A stretch of DNA of 64,000 nucleotides from Artemisia argyi (GCA_030686995.1 CM060691.1:85991055-86055054); one strand, 5' to 3'; shown: positions 47,077 through 58,001, numbered from the stretch's first letter. Notes: a model not told the origin generated them from the letters alone. Made by a program: numbers and translations.

Positions 47077-47497
47077 TGTTAGCATTAAAAAATATATATA
47101 TTAAAGTGATGGTCATTCTCATATTGTAACTTTGTGTCGTTGGTTAAGATTAGTAATAGTTTAGTCATTGGGCCTTGGACTTGGCAAGCTAATATGTTAT
47201 GTGCTATGTTTCATAAGCCTAGTTATCCAATCATGTAACCAAGTCCATGCTCAAGCCCATAGAAAGCCCATAGGGCATCTCATGTTAAGAACTATTTAAA
47301 CACCTCAAAGGCTCATTTGAGGTGTGTGCTTGTGTGTGTATTTGTGTGTGTTTCTTAATAATATTCTCTCATATTTCATCTCTCTTTCTACATATACACG
47401 AATTACATATATATACATCAAGTCACCATCTTTCCATCTTTCCTTCTTATTGTGCTTATATTGTGTGTGATAAAGTTGTGATATCTAAGGTCCTACA
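47077..47497 (+). repeat. 3' LTR of element E, 421 bp
   Basis: Same length as the 5' LTR, six base differences by eye, followed by target duplication ACTAT. Confidence 0.95.
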
Positions 47498-47502
47498 ACT
47501 AT

Positions 47503-48655
47503 CTTTTGTACTTTTTCATTTTTATATATATGACGGTTTGCTTGACTTTCATTATCAATTCTTATCTGTTGATAACTTTCAGGGTCTACGAGTAGAAACA
47601 CTTCTCACAGAGAAGAGACCATATGGATAAAAATCGTCATCCTTGATTTTTCACAAGCCCCCAAACTAAACGTAAAATCGAGATCATTGTTTATCCAGAA
47701 GTTAGATGCTAACACTGCCCACAAAAGTTAATTGTGTATTATCTCTTGTTCCCAGGTCCTAAGTTTGGTATCTCAAGATTTTAATTTGTGAGAAATGAAT
47801 TGCTTCATATTTTCTCGTTTCGATATTTGTTAGTCCGATAGTGATACCTAAGTTAAAACGATAAGTAGTTATTCATTTTCTCTTAAGAACCACTGCAATA
47901 GAAATTCGGTCCACATCAAGGAATTTGGGGTACATACAATATCAAAGATATAAGTTGCGGAGTACAATCACGTGCACCTCATGTGACTGATTAGTAATCA
48001 CTTATCACATGCACCTCACGCGCCAACAACTTATTTATACATACATAGCTCTTATTCAACAATACTTCAACTTTCACTTTTTTCATATTTTTCGCTTCTT
48101 TCTTTCTTTCTTGATTTTTTTTTCTCATAACATCAATGGAAGCTTATCGGGTAGCTTCAAAACCACATAGATAATCAACTTTTGACTTTTGATTTTTTCA
48201 CTTTTGCTCTTATTTTTAATGTTCCTTGATATGTACCTAACTTCTAAAGCAAAAATTCTCTTAAGAAAATAAAGAACTAAATATTATTCGAACTGAAATA
48301 CCACTAATTAACCTAGAACATCTATTATATATGGGTGACGTTTCTGATGGGAACAAGGAGGCCACAAGTACCTCTCGTGGGTTTTTTAAATCCCAGTAAT
48401 GCGATCCGTGTATAGGACGAAACTTCTAAATAAACTCTATCATTCCTCGATCTCTGCAAATTTAAAATCCCAAATAATGAGATCCGCGGATGCTTAGCCA
48501 TAATCTTATGATTATTTTGGTTAAGGGAACCAAGCTAGGGCTCAACACGCCCGGTCAAGTCGAAACATTTATTTCTACTCTCGCCGGTAGGAAAGTCAAA
48601 ACAAGGTGTCAAAATTTATTATTCATATCGTATATTTTTTTCATTTTTCGTTTTT

Positions 48656-48689
<34 letters not shown>

Positions 48690-48818
48690 TATAAAGTGGT
48701 GACAAAAATTAAATTTTTTTTTGTGGAAAACGGAGTTGCGTAAGTTAACAGCTCAGACGATGGTACAGGTCAAATCGAATCGAAGATTCACCCCCCATAC
48801 TAAAGTGAAACATTGTCC
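47503..48818. other. Non-coding part of element D to the right of E
   Basis: No gene recognised. It contains polypurine-like complements near 47650 (GCCCCCAAACTAAAC) and 48790 (CCCCCCATACTAAAG) and a ~29-base T run (48658-48686). On the minus strand this is the region after the D gene. Confidence 0.55.
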
Positions 48819-49175
48819 TCAATGTTTTAAGGGTACGAGTAATTCTACGTAAAATCTAAGGCCGTTTATTAAGTATGCCAAGAGATAAACGTTAGTCGAT
48901 AAGATTTTGGATATGGTGAATTTCCGAAAGAGCAGCGAAGGATGAGACTCGAGTGGAGAGAACGACAAACCACGAGCACGAGAGTCCTCAAACTTCGGGG
49001 AAATTCCTGAACATTCATAAATAACCACCACGAAAACACGAGTTTGGAAAGGGTCGCCCCCCTCCCGTCACGTTATTAAAGAAAATAGAAAATGAAAATG
49101 GATAAGCATGGGGTGCCTCCCACGAAGCGCTAGTTTTTGTTCACCGAGTCACATGAGCTTGACTCGATCCCCGAA
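48819..49175 (-). pseudogene. Downstream coding remnant of element D (conserved DSRARG peptide) and gypsy motif
   Basis: In the same frame as the main D gene, after its stop and a spacer, 71 codons read MVVIYECSGISPKFEDSRAR then GLSFSPLESHPSL. I recall closely related FEDSRARGF peptides at the end of Asteraceae proteins of this family. Between the two ORFs the minus strand reads GCGCTTCGTGGGAGGCACCC (49131-49112), a mark found after the coding region in many Athila/Tat gypsy elements. It may be the displaced C-terminus of the main protein or a separate peptide. Confidence 0.5.
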
Positions 49176-51233
49176 TTAATTCGTCCTTGGGGAGAGCAGA
49201 TAGAATGGACACCAGGCATGATAAACGGAAATGCCGGGGTCAAATACGTTATCCTCACTCCCGGTGGAGTGGAAAAGTGAAGAAATGAGGGGATAAGAAA
49301 AGAACGGATAAAACACCCAGATGATAAAAGCAAAGTCAATTTCTAAATCACGGGTGGGTTGGGTGGGTAAAATATCAAGCACAGGAACATCATGTTCAGA
49401 AATCTCGTCCACCACTTCAAAAATATCTTCATTCGTATCTGATTCAAAAACTACATCGGGTGGTTTCGCGGGCGGACGAGAAGAAAGTGAATCGAAAAGA
49501 ATATCATTCTCGTCATTCTCAATACCCGGTGGTATCGAGTCATCCGCAGCAAGAAATGGATCGACATCCTCTAAAAGAGGGTTACGTAACGGATTATCGA
49601 AAATAGATATAGAGTCGATCTCAAAGATAAAACGCTCATAATCCGGAAGAGAGATATCAGCATGAATAGTGGGATTGCCACTACTCGTCTCTTCAAATCG
49701 AAAAATTTCAAGATCGGGTAAGAAATCACTATCCATATTGGGGATAGGAGAAGAAATCGGAGGATCATTCAACGCCTCGATCTTAGAAATAAGAAGATAA
49801 ACTTTGGATAATTTCTCACGAAGAGCTTCATCTTGGATTTCAGTATCAACTTCTTCATCATTCTCTTCTTCTAAGCTGACGAGCTCAGAAGGTACTTCAT
49901 CAACATACTCGATTTCTCCACAAGATATAGAATCGTCATCGTCAGAATCGGAGAAAATCTCATCAGGATCAATCGAATTATCAATCGGAGGTAAATCACA
50001 TTCCTCAATCGAAATAAAATCATTGTTATCAAGAAAAGTATTGACTTCTTCCAAAACGGGATCACTTCCCTCACCCGGTGTGAGGAAAGGATGGGAAGAA
50101 TCGGGAGTAATTGATTCAAGTCTCGAAAAACATTTTGAAGAATCCGGAGGTGGGACAAGTGGTGTGCTCTGAGAGCTAGCAATTTCCACCACTTCCGTTA
50201 TGGTCTCCGGTTCTTGTTCGTGAAGATTAGGTAAGTCGTTTATAAACACCGTTTTAAGCTCAGCACGTTTGCTTGACAAACTCTTAACCGTAAATCATGA
50301 AAGGTTTGGATCAAATCTTGACGGATTAAGAACAATTGTAGGCTTAGACTCTTGGACAACAGTAGGTTGGACGTATTTAGCACTTTAATTGTCAGTGGAA
50401 AGTACCGAGTCCTTTGTCACCTCGGTTTCTTGTTCCGTTTCCTTCACCGGAGAGGGAGTAGGAACCGATGGTCCATCATAATCAACACGAATTTTTGCAA
50501 TTTTTGATGCGACGTAAAGTTGTTCCATTTTTATTTTCAAAGCCTTACGTTTAAAGAAATCGTCGTCGAGAAATGTCATAGAACAATCTTCAACATTTAA
50601 AGGTTCACAAGACGGAGTGGGATTAATCGTAAAATTTTCTTCTTTATAAAGCTCATTCTTATCACTCTTAACGGTGTTAACTTGTTCTTTCTCACAAATT
50701 ACTTCTTTAAAAAGATCTAATAACTCGGTAAAGTTATTTTGAGCCGTCATCATTTTAGTGATCATTTCATATTGTGGAGGTTGGTCGTGATAATTATTGT
50801 TATAAGGAAACGGTTTCCTTGTTTGACAATTGGTGCTAAAGTGTGGACCTCCACAATACTCACAACCATTTTGTTGTGAAATCGGTGCATTTTGAAACAG
50901 ATCTTGCTCATATGAATTGAAATTGTTTTGAGGATAATTTGAACAATTCGGATTATAATCGGAGGTGAATGTGGGTTTAGCTTTCGAAGCATAACACATA
51001 CAAAATCCACGAGTAAATCCACATTCTATGCAAATTTGTTGATTGAATGAATCGGGCTGAGGTGGGTAGTCGGACAAATTTGGAAAGTTGTTGTACGAAT
51101 TAGGTGCATAAACAAATGAATTGCAAAACAAACAACTTCCGTTTCGAATATCGTTACCACACCGTCCGCATGTACACCAAACACAAGAACCTTCAAAGAA
51201 CGGTTCTCCACATTTAAAACAAATTGGATCCAT
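49176..51233 (-). pseudogene. Cys-knuckle/acidic protein of element D
   Basis: The natural start is MDPICFKCGEPFFEGSCVWC at 51233; the open frame extends 13 codons upstream of it. The first ~190 residues carry repeated Cys pairs (CGRCGNDIRNGSCLFC, CIECGFTRGFCMC, CEYCGGPHFSTNC) resembling zinc ribbons or knuckles, separated by Asn/Tyr/Pro-rich stretches. A helical part follows (MTAQNNFTELLDLFKEVICE; LKIKMEQLYVASKIAKIRVD). The rest is strongly acidic (DSDDDDSISCGEIEYVDEVP) and ends DFAFIIWVFYPFFSYPLISS with an aromatic segment that could span a membrane. In-frame stops at 50385-50387 and 50295-50297 break it. Similar proteins in Tanacetum are labelled RT-domain proteins, but no RT motif exists here. 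It may be a divergent Gag-like RNA-binding protein. Confidence 0.7.
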
Positions 51234-51482
51234 AAGAATTATCGGTTTAGAGGGTAAGAGAAAAAGAATCAAATGATAAGAGGATAAGAAGATTATTTTT
51301 GGTTTTTAAATTTTTGAAAAAGAAAATCAAAGTAGAAAAGGAAAATCTTTTTGCGTTTTTATATATTTTTAATATTTTCATTTTTTTTTTTGAGAATATT
51401 TACAAAAAATGATAACTTCTTGGGAGAATGGTCTTCAAATCACCAACAAACGATACAAGTACGACGCTCTCGTTTCAAACCT

Positions 51483-51500
51483 TCCCCGGCAGCGGCGCCA
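51483..51500 (-). other. Primer-binding site of element D
   Basis: Minus strand TGGCGCCGCTGCCGGGGA, three bases inside the LTR, the type shared by Athila/Tat gypsy elements. Confidence 0.9.
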
Positions 51501-51503
51501 ATT

Positions 51504-53505
51504 TGATTTTTTCTTTTTGTAGTATAATTATTTTTCCGAAGAAATACTCGTGAAAGTATGTTTCCCGGGTCGTTATGTCCCAACGAAGGTAAGACGGCGA
51601 TTGAGTCGGCTTTGAGTCGCGTGATTGTGAAGTGAATGGAATTAAAAAGATGATTTGGTTGATTTTTGATTACACTACTAAATGGATTTAAAACGCAGTT
51701 AAAGTAAAAAGAAACAATAAAACGACGCAAAGAAAACAAACAAATAAAACAAGCATTGGATAAAATAACTAAAGAAAAACGAGATTTAAAACGCGAAAAG
51801 AAATTAAGACTGGAAATGAATTTAAAAACAATATGTTTGCAAAGCGACGTGAATAAGTTCATCAAGTGTGGGTCAAGGATTGACGACGAATTATTTTCCT
51901 TAAACGAGACTATTTTCTCACAACGTTGATTTATTTTGAAAATAATCCTTTAAAAAGAAAATAATTACTAGATTTGTAATAAAATCACAAGTCTAAATAA
52001 TCATAACGATTATTAATCACAATCATCTTTTATGTCCACACTTAACTCACAAACTCGTGCCACTAAGCAAACACTAATAAATTACTCGAAACTCATATTA
52101 ATAAAATAAAGTTACTTGATAAAATAAAATGACTCGATAAAAGAAACAAACTAGATAAGTCAAAATAAAATTCGGCAGAGTTTCGCCTTAGCATAAAGCA
52201 TAAAAGACCTCACTCGATAAACGATGAGGCAATGATTATCTAACTCGATAATCTTGGCTAACTCGCCAAAAGAAATGAAACTTGGTAAAATCAATACTCG
52301 ATAAAAAAAGATAAAAAAAAAATAAAAAAAATAAGTTAAACTCGAAAGTTACAAATCCTAACTCGAAAAATTATAAAAAATAAGAAAATTGCAATTTGGT
52401 CCCTAGTTACAAAGTCCTAACTCGAAAGATTTTTTTCAAAACTCAAACTCGGTATCTTTTTTTTTTTTTTTTTTTTCAAACTCGATAGTTTTTTCTAAAA
52501 AAGCTAACTCGAAAGTTTTTATATTTTTGTTTTCAAACTCGATAGTTTATTTTTTAAATGTAACTCGATATATTTTATTTTAAACTCGAATTTATTTATT
52601 TATTTATTTATTTATTTTTTAAATCAAACTCGGTAAAAAAAAATTTAAAAATCTAACTCGATTAAAACATAACGAAACACCATTTTGATCCAAAATAAAG
52701 CCTAAAACTAATGTTTTTCTACCAAATTTATTACTAAACTAACTAGTTTAACCATAAACATTAAATCCCACCAATAAAAACAAGAATTTAACAACTAAAA
52801 ATTAAACATTTTTAGAAAGATAAAGCTAGAGAGAGAAAGTAGCATAAAAAATGACTTCATAAAAATAAAACTACACTACTCCTACTACTATGAGGACCAA
52901 CCCTCAACAACCCTAAGACTAACCAACCTCTCAAATGAGGCTTATGAGATCTATTTATAGGCTAGGGGCTAGGGCTTCTCTAATCTTTGAGTTTGTTGCA
53001 TAATTAGCCCCTAGACTTTTACAAAACATGAGAAAACTACTTAAAACATATTAAAACGCTACAAATGCAACTAAATACTACACGTAACGATCTTGTAACT
53101 TGGAGGAGTTGAGTTGACTTTTCTTCCAAAGTTCTTCAAAGGACCAAAGTTGACAACTTGCTGAAACTTGGAGGGTCATTATTGTAAAGGTCTTCATATT
53201 TCAACTAAGACTCTCTTTTGTTATTCTCTGAATCTCTAAGGATTACTTTTGTCATTTTGGGCTTTTCTTGGATAAATTTCTTCCTCGGCTCCGGCTTTTT
53301 ACCTTTTTCCAATCTCGTGCTCGTTTTTTTTCGGTTTTTGGCTTGTTTTTGTTGGTTTTTGGCTTGTTTTTGTTCATTTTTCACATAGCCGTACCTACAC
53401 ATACACAAATACAAAAACATACATTCTCTTGGCATATTTGGTTAGTATTTGATGTATTTGGTCTGTTTTAAAGCCTAAAAATGATGTGTGAATAAGCACT
53501 CATCA
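51504..53505 (-). repeat. 5' LTR of element D, 2002 bp
   Basis: Partner of 35991-38049, bounded by TGATTTT and CTCATCA. Differences are mainly in simple repeats: a TTTA array at ~52590-52617 replaces the long T run, a ~22-bp piece near 51980 is absent, and a TTTTTGGCTTGTTTTTG unit near 53340-53385 is doubled. Confidence 0.92.
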
Positions 53506-53510
53506 AGCAC

Positions 53511-55149
53511 TGTCAAAAACACTAAATATGGTGAAGTTGCTTTCATCTCTTATGTCTACAATCAAAAGAGGGACAATCACACAGACTTCAAACATTGTCT
53601 GTTTGCATGCTTTCTTTCTCAGATAGAGCCAACTAGTGTTCCTCAAGCACTGGCTGATTCAAGTTGGCTTGAAGCAATGCAAGAAAAGATGCTGCAATTT
53701 AAGAATCAGCAGGTTTGGATATTGGTTCCTCTCCCTGATGGTAAATATGCCATTGGGACAAAATAGATTTTGAAGAATAAAAGAGATGCAAGGGGGATTG
53801 TGGTGAAAAACAAAACAAGATTAGTGGCTCAAGGGTTTAGGCAAGAGGAAGGCATTGACTATGATGAGGTCTTTGAACCAATGGCCAGAGTTGAAGCAAT
53901 TAGGATATTTTTGGCCTATGCATCATATATAGGCTTTATTGTTTATCAGATGGATGTCAAAGGTGCTTTCTTGTATGGTGAGATTGAAGAGGAGGTTTAT
54001 GTGACTCAACCTAAGGGATTTGAAGACCCTGATCATCCTGAGTATGTGTACAAAGTTGTCCAAGCTCTCTATGGACTTCATCAGGCTCCCAGAGCTTGGT
54101 ATGCTAGACTTTCCACATTTCTGCTGAAGCATGGCTACAGAAGAGGTGCCATTGACAAGACTCTATTCCTAAAGAAAGATTCCAGGGATATTATTCTTGT
54201 GCAGGTTTATGTGGATGATATTATATTTGGTTCCACCAAAGAAGCATGGTGTAGAGAGTTTGAGGATTTGATGAAGGAAGAATTTCAAATAAGTGTCATG
54301 GGGGAGCTCACTTTCTTTCTGGGTTTACAGGTTCAGCAGAAACCTGATGGTATTTTTATTCATCGGGAGAAGTATGTAAAGGATATGTTGACAAAGTTTG
54401 ATATGGAGAATGTCAGGACTGCCACTAATCCCTATGAAGCTCCCAAACCAAAGAACAATCTTGATCCTGGTCTTCCTATGAATGTTCATTTATACAGGTC
54501 AATGATTGGTTCTTTGATGTATTTGACTGCTTCTAGACCTGATATTACATTTGCTGTGAGTGCATGTTCAAGGCACCAAGTCACTCCATTGACCTCTCAC
54601 TTGAATGCTGTCAAAAAGATTTTTAAGTACCTGAAAGGCCAACCTAAATTAGGTCTTTGGTATCCCAAAGAATCTCCATTTCAGCTAGCAGCTTATAGTG
54701 ATAGTGACTATGCTGGTGCCAATATGGATAGAAGATCCACAACTAGAGGTTGCCAATTCCTTGGAAGGAGACTGATTTCTTGGCAATGCAAGAAACAAAC
54801 CATTGTTGCTACCTCTACTACTGAAGCAGAGTATGTTGCTGCTGCCAATTGTTGTGGACAGGTTCTATGGATTCAGAACCAATTGCTGGATTATGGGTAT
54901 AATTTCATGAATACTACTATTTTCATTGACAATCAAAGTACCATTTGCATTGTTAAAAATCCAGTTTTTCATAATAGAACCAAACATATTGAAATCAGGC
55001 ACCACTTTATCAGGGATGCTTATGAGAAACATTTAATTAAAGTGGTAAAAATTCACACAGATGAGAATGTGGCAGATTTGTTAACCAAAGCATTTGATGG
55101 ACCAAGGTTTCAATATTTGGTGGTCCATATTGGTATGTTTAACCCTTAA
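53511..55149 (+). pseudogene. pol: pol of element B, 3' part: reverse transcriptase and RNase H
   Basis: It resumes in the linker (TVKNTKYGEVAFISYVYNQK) directly after target duplication AGCAC. RT: LEAMQEKMLQFKNQQVW, TRLVAQGFRQEEGIDYDEVF, MDVKGAFLYGE, catalytic YVDD at 54208-54219. RNase [41 protein letters not shown], ending VVHIGMFNP. A TAG at 53764-53766 replaces the expected Trp of the GTKW motif, and FEPMARVEA replaces the usual FAPVARLEA. Apart from those it is well preserved and is the same frame as the 5' part minus element D. Confidence 0.92.
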
Positions 55150-55724
55150 ATGCAAAGTTTAAGGGGAGGCATAAGCCTCAGGGGAGGCATATATATGCCT
55201 CAGGGGAGGATTGTGAGTGTAAACTTTGTACTTTGTAGAATTTGTATACTTTTTGAGTTTTTAACACTAACCAACTAATGTATTGTAAGTTTGTTTGGTC
55301 TTTTTGTTAGTTTGTGTCTGTTTTGCAGAATGCCATTGCAAGTTGTTGATGAGATTAACCATGATGTGTTAATATAGTTGCTGAGATGTGTTTCTTCTGA
55401 AGTCTAATGGAGGCTAAGATTGATTTCTACTGATTCAAAATATACAGAGATCAAAATTGGCAAATGAATTTTCATTCATTCTGAGAACATATTGCAGCTT
55501 ACAAACAACTTCAAAAGAAATTACAAGATGCAATCCTATACAATTCTAAATTAGTCTAGCTTCTATCATCTATTACAAAATCTGATTCATAACCAGTATG
55601 ATGAAGAATCTGAAGCTGAAGATGAAAATGGAAAAAGAAGAGGAGGAAGAGTGGATTGATGAAAACGACGATGAAGATGCTCAAGAACCAAGTATTTTGG
55701 TCCCTGGCAACATCCCATCATCAC
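55150..55724 (+). promoter_or_regulatory. Post-pol region of element B with repeated AGGGGAGG motifs and a 16-bp palindrome
   Basis: Three AGGGGAGG motifs lie at 55161-55169, 55179-55187 and 55201-55209, with the perfect palindrome AGGCATATATATGCCT at 55185-55200 between the last two. TTCTGAAG/CTACTGA motifs like those of the B LTR recur at ~55395-55435. No LTR begins here. The rest is non-coding. Confidence 0.6.
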
Positions 55725-56153
55725 CTACACCATTTTTCCTTTCCCTTTATCCACGACATCTGTCCTCTTCCCCCTTTCCTTGCTTCCATGGCATGAAGAA
55801 CCAGGTCCTGGAGTAGGAAGACCTAACACCAAACTTCGTGATGTTGGAAGAGATGGATTTCTCTTCCTAGGCCTTGTTTGGGGTCTCTCTGGTGTGGAAG
55901 GAGGAAGAAATGAGGGATCTTCGTCTTCATCCTCTGAAGAGTCTTCATCAGATGTGAAAATAAAGGGAAAGACATATTGTCTCTCAGCAGGAATGGGAGC
56001 ATTACTTGCTTCCCCCTTCTCCAAGGCATTCCATCGCCTTTCCAACTCACGTGCATAATCAGAATCATCGATTTCTGAGGGATATGGTGGATGATCATCA
56101 GATGAGGAGGAAGAGGAGGAGGATATGTCTATGATTTCAGGCTTGGAAGACAT
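55725..56153 (-). CDS. Antisense accessory ORF of element B (acidic Ser-rich, basic tail)
   Basis: Opposite to pol. I prefer the start at 56153 (MSSKPEIIDISSSSSSSSDD), because it matches the N-terminus of the element A relative and follows a TTATTTAATAA TATA-like box ~95 bp upstream; a longer frame starts at 56267 beside the LTR of element C. The 142 residues consist of an Ser/Asp N-terminus, a helical YARELERRWNALEKGE segment, an acidic patch (SDEDSSEDEDEDPSF), a Pro/Arg-rich part (PQTRPRKRNPS) and a Lys-rich end (DKGKGKMV). No stop interrupts it, unlike most frames of element B. Function unknown; probably disordered and nuclear. Element C landed only ~117 bp upstream and now separates it from any divergent partner. 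Confidence 0.6.
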   Translation of the reverse strand: MSSKPEIIDISSSSSSSSDDHPPYPSEIDDSDYARELERRWNALEKGEASNAPIPAERQYVFPFIFTSDEDSSEDEDEDPSFLPPSTPERPQTRPRKRNPSLPTSRSLVLGLPTPGPGSSCHGSKERGKRTDVVDKGKGKMV

Positions 56154-56270
56154 TATTTGAGGGAAAATTGAGGTTAATTGGGAAATTATGGTTGTGAGAT
56201 GATTTGGGGTTAATTGATGACTGAGAAGTGTTATTTGGGGGTTATTAAATAAGCAAAGTTTAGGCATTAT

Positions 56271-57393
56271 TGTGGAAAACTAGAAAGGGGGTTGAATAGT
56301 TTACCGATTAAAATCTTTTTAACTTGTTAAGTTAGCTTTGAAACTTTCCGTTTGATCAAAGATATATGCACAAACACAATATATAACATGCAAGTAAATG
56401 AAAGAAATGATCAAACCACAACACGAGTATTTATCGTGGTTCGGCTACAAGGACTCTTTTTCCTTGCCCTACGTCCATGCCCCGAGTATCCAACTCGAGA
56501 GTTTCTTTCACTAGTCAACAAGCTCCTTTCACCGGCGGAGAAAACCTTACACGTCGCTTATACTTTTACCGACACAAAGCTAAATGTCGAGTTCTTTTAC
56601 AAGGGCACAACCACTCCCGTTAGTTCTTTTACTTGGCTACAACAACTCCCAACACTCTTTGTATTTTGAGGACTAAAATACTAACCACTCACTTCAGAAT
56701 ATACACAAACAAATGACGTGTAAACAATAAGAGTTTACACAATACTAAGCTAACAAGTCTTGCAACGTTGTGTTGGAAACTTGTAACTTTTGATGACCGT
56801 GTGCGCTTCTTTGCTACAAAAGGAAACTTCACATTTACAATGTTAAGAGGTTAGAAGAAAAGATGAGTGTGTGTGTAAAATATGATCTCAAGAGGTTAGC
56901 CAAAAATCAAGTTATGGCTTGGTATTTATAGCACATCATTCTGCATGCTCAGCGGATCAGGCGGAACCCTCAGATGGGTTCCGCCCGTGTACCCCCAGGG
57001 TACCGCCGGGTCTGCAGTAGGTTTTTGCAATAACTCTTCAAACCAAACAAGGTCTTGTCTCATAACTCCTAGCAACCAAACAATGTCACATCACTTAAAT
57101 CAAGTCAAACACAAAACTTGTAAGCAACACCAAAGCAAGTCAAACACATTTCTTTCCATAAATGCATAATGACAAGACTTGCCATAAATGTGATGTGACT
57201 ATTTCTAATTTAAGAAATAAACTTGTGTTGTGTTTTATGAAATGTAAAATGTAGCAGAAGTCTAGTTTATGCAAGTCTTAAAAACAAAGATTATGTTTTG
57301 CTTAAAAACTAAAGTTTACATTTTGTCGTTAACAAAACTTAGCGAAGATTGTAAAATATAAATAACGATTTTTCGGCGATATTTGTATTAACA
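56271..57393 (-). repeat. 3' LTR of element C, 1123 bp
   Basis: Bounded on the plus strand by TGTGGAAAACTAG and TATTAACA. It contains TATTTATCGTGGTTCGGC (56429-), a sequence common in plant Sirevirus LTRs in my memory, and a perfect hairpin with arms GGCGGAACCC (56960-56969) and GGGTTCCGCC (56976-56985). The 105-codon plus ORF at 56352-56669 is LTR sequence, not a gene. Confidence 0.88.
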
Positions 57394-57407
57394 ATCTCCC
57401 CCTTTTT
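57394..57407 (-). promoter_or_regulatory. Polypurine tract of element C, with further copies
   Basis: Minus strand AAAAAGGGGGAGAT abuts the LTR. Similar CTCCCCCTT complements lie at ~57542 and ~57598, so the tract is multiplied, as known for Sireviruses. Confidence 0.85.
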
Positions 57408-58001
57408 ATTGATGACAAAACATAAACTTTGTTTTTAAGTAACACGCAAAATCTTGGTTTTCAAGACTTAAAAAAATTATATTAACCTTGTTTTACTTAA
57501 GAGACGAAAAGCATATCAAGTATTGAAGGTTTAATATATTTCTCCCCCTTTTTGTCGAAACAAAAAGTAGAGTAGCGAAGCGGAATAATGGCCATGCTCC
57601 CCCTTGGTCGATACTCGCCCTAAATGGAGTGCCAAGATGGGAAACATGGATTTTGAGACCTACAAAAAAATGGTTAGTTGGTGATATATATAGTCAAGCT
57701 TGTAGTTACCACACACATTGCAACCACATTGACAAACCAAAGATTTATCAACCAACAATGCACAAAAGTAAGTAGAAAGAAATATCATTCCAAATAAAAT
57801 TTTGACTTATGAAAGTCAAAAGACAAGAAATGTGGACTTATTCTTCTACTTGTACACAAAAACTAAAAAAATAATCAAGAAAATAAAATAAAGTCCTACA
57901 TTCCTAGATTGGGGCAAACGGCCTCCATAGGTTGTCTAGGATTTGTTGGGGTGGGAAAGTGCATCCAAACATTCAATGACATGTTGGAATGCAAACCGGG
58001 T
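57408..58001. other. Non-coding stretch between accessory ORF 2 and the 3' LTR of element C
   Basis: AT-rich, no ORF of note. It holds the extra polypurine complements mentioned above and nothing else I can name. Confidence 0.6.

Larger units (their letters stand above)
38243..47497 (+). mobile_element. Element E: Copia-derived element with a giant gag and no pol
   Basis: LTRs 38243-38663 and 47077-47497, target duplication ACTAT (38238-38242, 47498-47502), primer-binding site TGGTATCAATCG at 38666, polypurine tract TTAGGGGGAGAT directly before the second LTR. The interior has a 1.27-kb leader with tandem repeats, a gag-type reading frame of ~1420 codons, and 2.85 kb of non-coding tail. No protease, integrase or RT motif is present, so it needs a helper. 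The LTRs differ at 6 of 421 positions by my count, the youngest insertion whose two LTRs can be compared here. It sits inside element D. Confidence 0.92.
35991..53505 (-). mobile_element. Element D: Ty3/gypsy-type (Athila/Tat-like) non-autonomous element, split by element E
   Basis: LTRs at 35991-38049 and 51504-53505 and target duplication AGCAC (35986-35990, 53506-53510) define it. On the minus strand the primer-binding site is TGGCGCCGCTGCCGGGGA (51500-51483), the class used by Athila/Tat gypsy elements. A sequence GCGCTTCGTGGGAGGC near 49131-49116 is a conserved post-gene mark of those elements as I recall. A single long ORF encodes a Cys-rich protein; there is no protease, RT or integrase. 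Element E occupies 38243-47497. Without E it is ~8.25 kb. Confidence 0.9.
30628..56270 (+). mobile_element. Element B: Ty1/copia (Sirevirus-like) element, interrupted by D(E) and cut by C
   Basis: The plus-strand order is LTR (30628-31107), primer-binding site, gag (31192-33930), pol up to 35990, then element D, then pol again from 53511 to 55149, then a tail with polypurine-like motifs and an antisense ORF. Its 3' LTR is not visible because element C begins at 56271. Gag, Pol and the antisense ORF are all related to those of element A, so A and B belong to sister families. Bases GCTTA (30623-30627) are the expected left target duplication. Confidence 0.9.

Noticed and set aside
49321..50172. 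Ser-rich plus ORFs of 106 and 122 codons
   Set aside because: Antisense of the acidic Asp/Glu-rich gene of element D.
56352..56669. 105-codon plus ORF
   Set aside because: Lies wholly inside the LTR of element C and has no domain.
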